Part shown: one piece after another, positions 5,371 through 5,602 of the stretch
Layout of the letters: each line of letters begins with the position of its first letter
Position numbering within the stretch: position 1 is the stretch's first letter
Origin: an uncultured Kangiella sp.
Lineage (GTDB): Bacteria; Pseudomonadota; Gammaproteobacteria; Enterobacterales; DSM-103792
Assembly: GCA_946480585.1 (NCBI GenBank)
Contig: CAMLKQ010000157.1
Location: forward strand, 1 to 5,602
Direction of reading: 5' to 3'
DNA: 5,602 nt
Program-made: the position numbers and the translations under genes
Notes under the pieces: model-generated
The model's input: the letters and a program-made list of their open reading frames with translations, nothing else
Told to the model about the DNA's origin: nothing
Databases searched by the model: none

Positions 5371-5602
5371 CGCGGCCTCCATCAGCCGGCTTGCGTTCGC
5401 GCGGCTTGCGCGCATCATCAAACAGACGATCGCGTTCGCGGCCGATCAGATCTTCCTCGTTATTTTCCGGCTCGGCTTCTGCTTCCGGGTCCGGGTTTTC
5501 CCAATCGATGGTCAGATCATCAACCGGATCGGCGCGGATCGGTCCTTCCATCTTGATATCGCCGTCGACCGTGGCGCGCAGCCGATAGAACACCGGGTTT
5601 TG
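5357..5602 (-). CDS. gspH: Type II secretion system minor pseudopilin GspH, C-terminal part with charged tail
   Basis: Only the last 81 residues are in the window; the prepilin leader and most of the globular domain lie beyond the right edge. The visible start, NPVFYRLRATVDGDIKMEG, matches the closing strands of GspH-type pseudopilins (pattern Y-x-L, then G-x-I/L-x-x-E). GspH normally ends close to this point. Here about 60 more residues follow: a Trp-containing linker (DLTIDWEN), an acidic run at visible residues 38-51 (DPEAEAEPENNEED), then a mixed, Arg/Lys-rich stretch (55-71) and a Gly/Asp-rich end (GGRDGGK). The stop is TAA at 5357-5359, overlapping the gspI start by 14 nt. Assignment depends mainly on position just before gspI plus the strand pattern; because the N-terminal signal is not visible, it is less certain than its neighbours. 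Confidence 0.83.
   Translation of the reverse strand, partial: QNPVFYRLRATVDGDIKMEGPIRADPVDDLTIDWENPDPEAEAEPENNEEDLIGRERDRLFDDARKPRERKPADGGRDGGK
5376..5380 (-). promoter_or_regulatory. Ribosome binding site deciding the gspI start
   Basis: A full GGAGG sits five bases before the ATG at 5370, within the last codons of gspH. None of the in-frame start codons further upstream has one, so this site fixes the 16-residue GspI leader. Confidence 0.75.

Noticed and set aside
5371..5421. Longer GspI starting at in-frame codons 5382, 5415, 5418 or the TTG at 5421
   Set aside because: None has a ribosome binding site, whereas the ATG at 5370 follows a full GGAGG at good spacing and gives a normal leader.

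Overview
The window is the distal end of a type II secretion system (T2SS, general secretory pathway) operon. Every gene I can support lies on the minus strand, so transcription runs from high to low coordinates: gspH (5' end off the right edge), gspI, gspJ, gspK, gspL, gspM, gspN, then a HAD-family phosphatase of the YrfG (GMP/IMP nucleotidase) type that runs off the left edge. The order H-I-J-K-L-M-N, a GspN gene and a yrfG-like gene right after it point to a gammaproteobacterium. The DNA is fairly GC-rich (about 57-60% by eye in sampled lines), so a non-enteric member is more likely than Escherichia or Vibrio. I cannot name the genus.

Layout from right to left: 5602-4196 holds the minor pseudopilins GspH, GspI and GspJ; 4209-3118 holds GspK, the fourth minor pseudopilin. 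Together these four form the tip of the periplasmic pseudopilus. 3050-1345 holds GspL and GspM, the inner-membrane platform proteins; GspL links the cytoplasmic ATPase GspE to the pseudopilus. 1312-560 holds GspN, an accessory inner-membrane-anchored protein found in only some T2SSs. 477-1 holds the phosphatase, which by family is a nucleotide-metabolism enzyme rather than a secretion component. GspC, D, E, F, G and the prepilin peptidase would lie outside the window.

The genes are tightly coupled. gspH/gspI and gspJ/gspK overlap by 14 nt; gspI/gspJ and gspL/gspM overlap by 4 nt (ATGA). Gaps occur only at gspK-gspL (67 nt), gspM-gspN (32 nt, with a perfect 9-bp hairpin whose loop holds the gspM stop codon) and gspN-yrfG (82 nt). 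There is no gene-free stretch above 300 bases, and I see no RNA genes, mobile elements or CRISPR.

I do not see a new biological system here. What stands out are lineage-specific low-complexity additions to the tip pseudopilins: a charged C-terminal tail on GspH, an acidic proline-rich tail on GspI with a small tandem repeat, and a Gly/Pro-rich insert in GspK.
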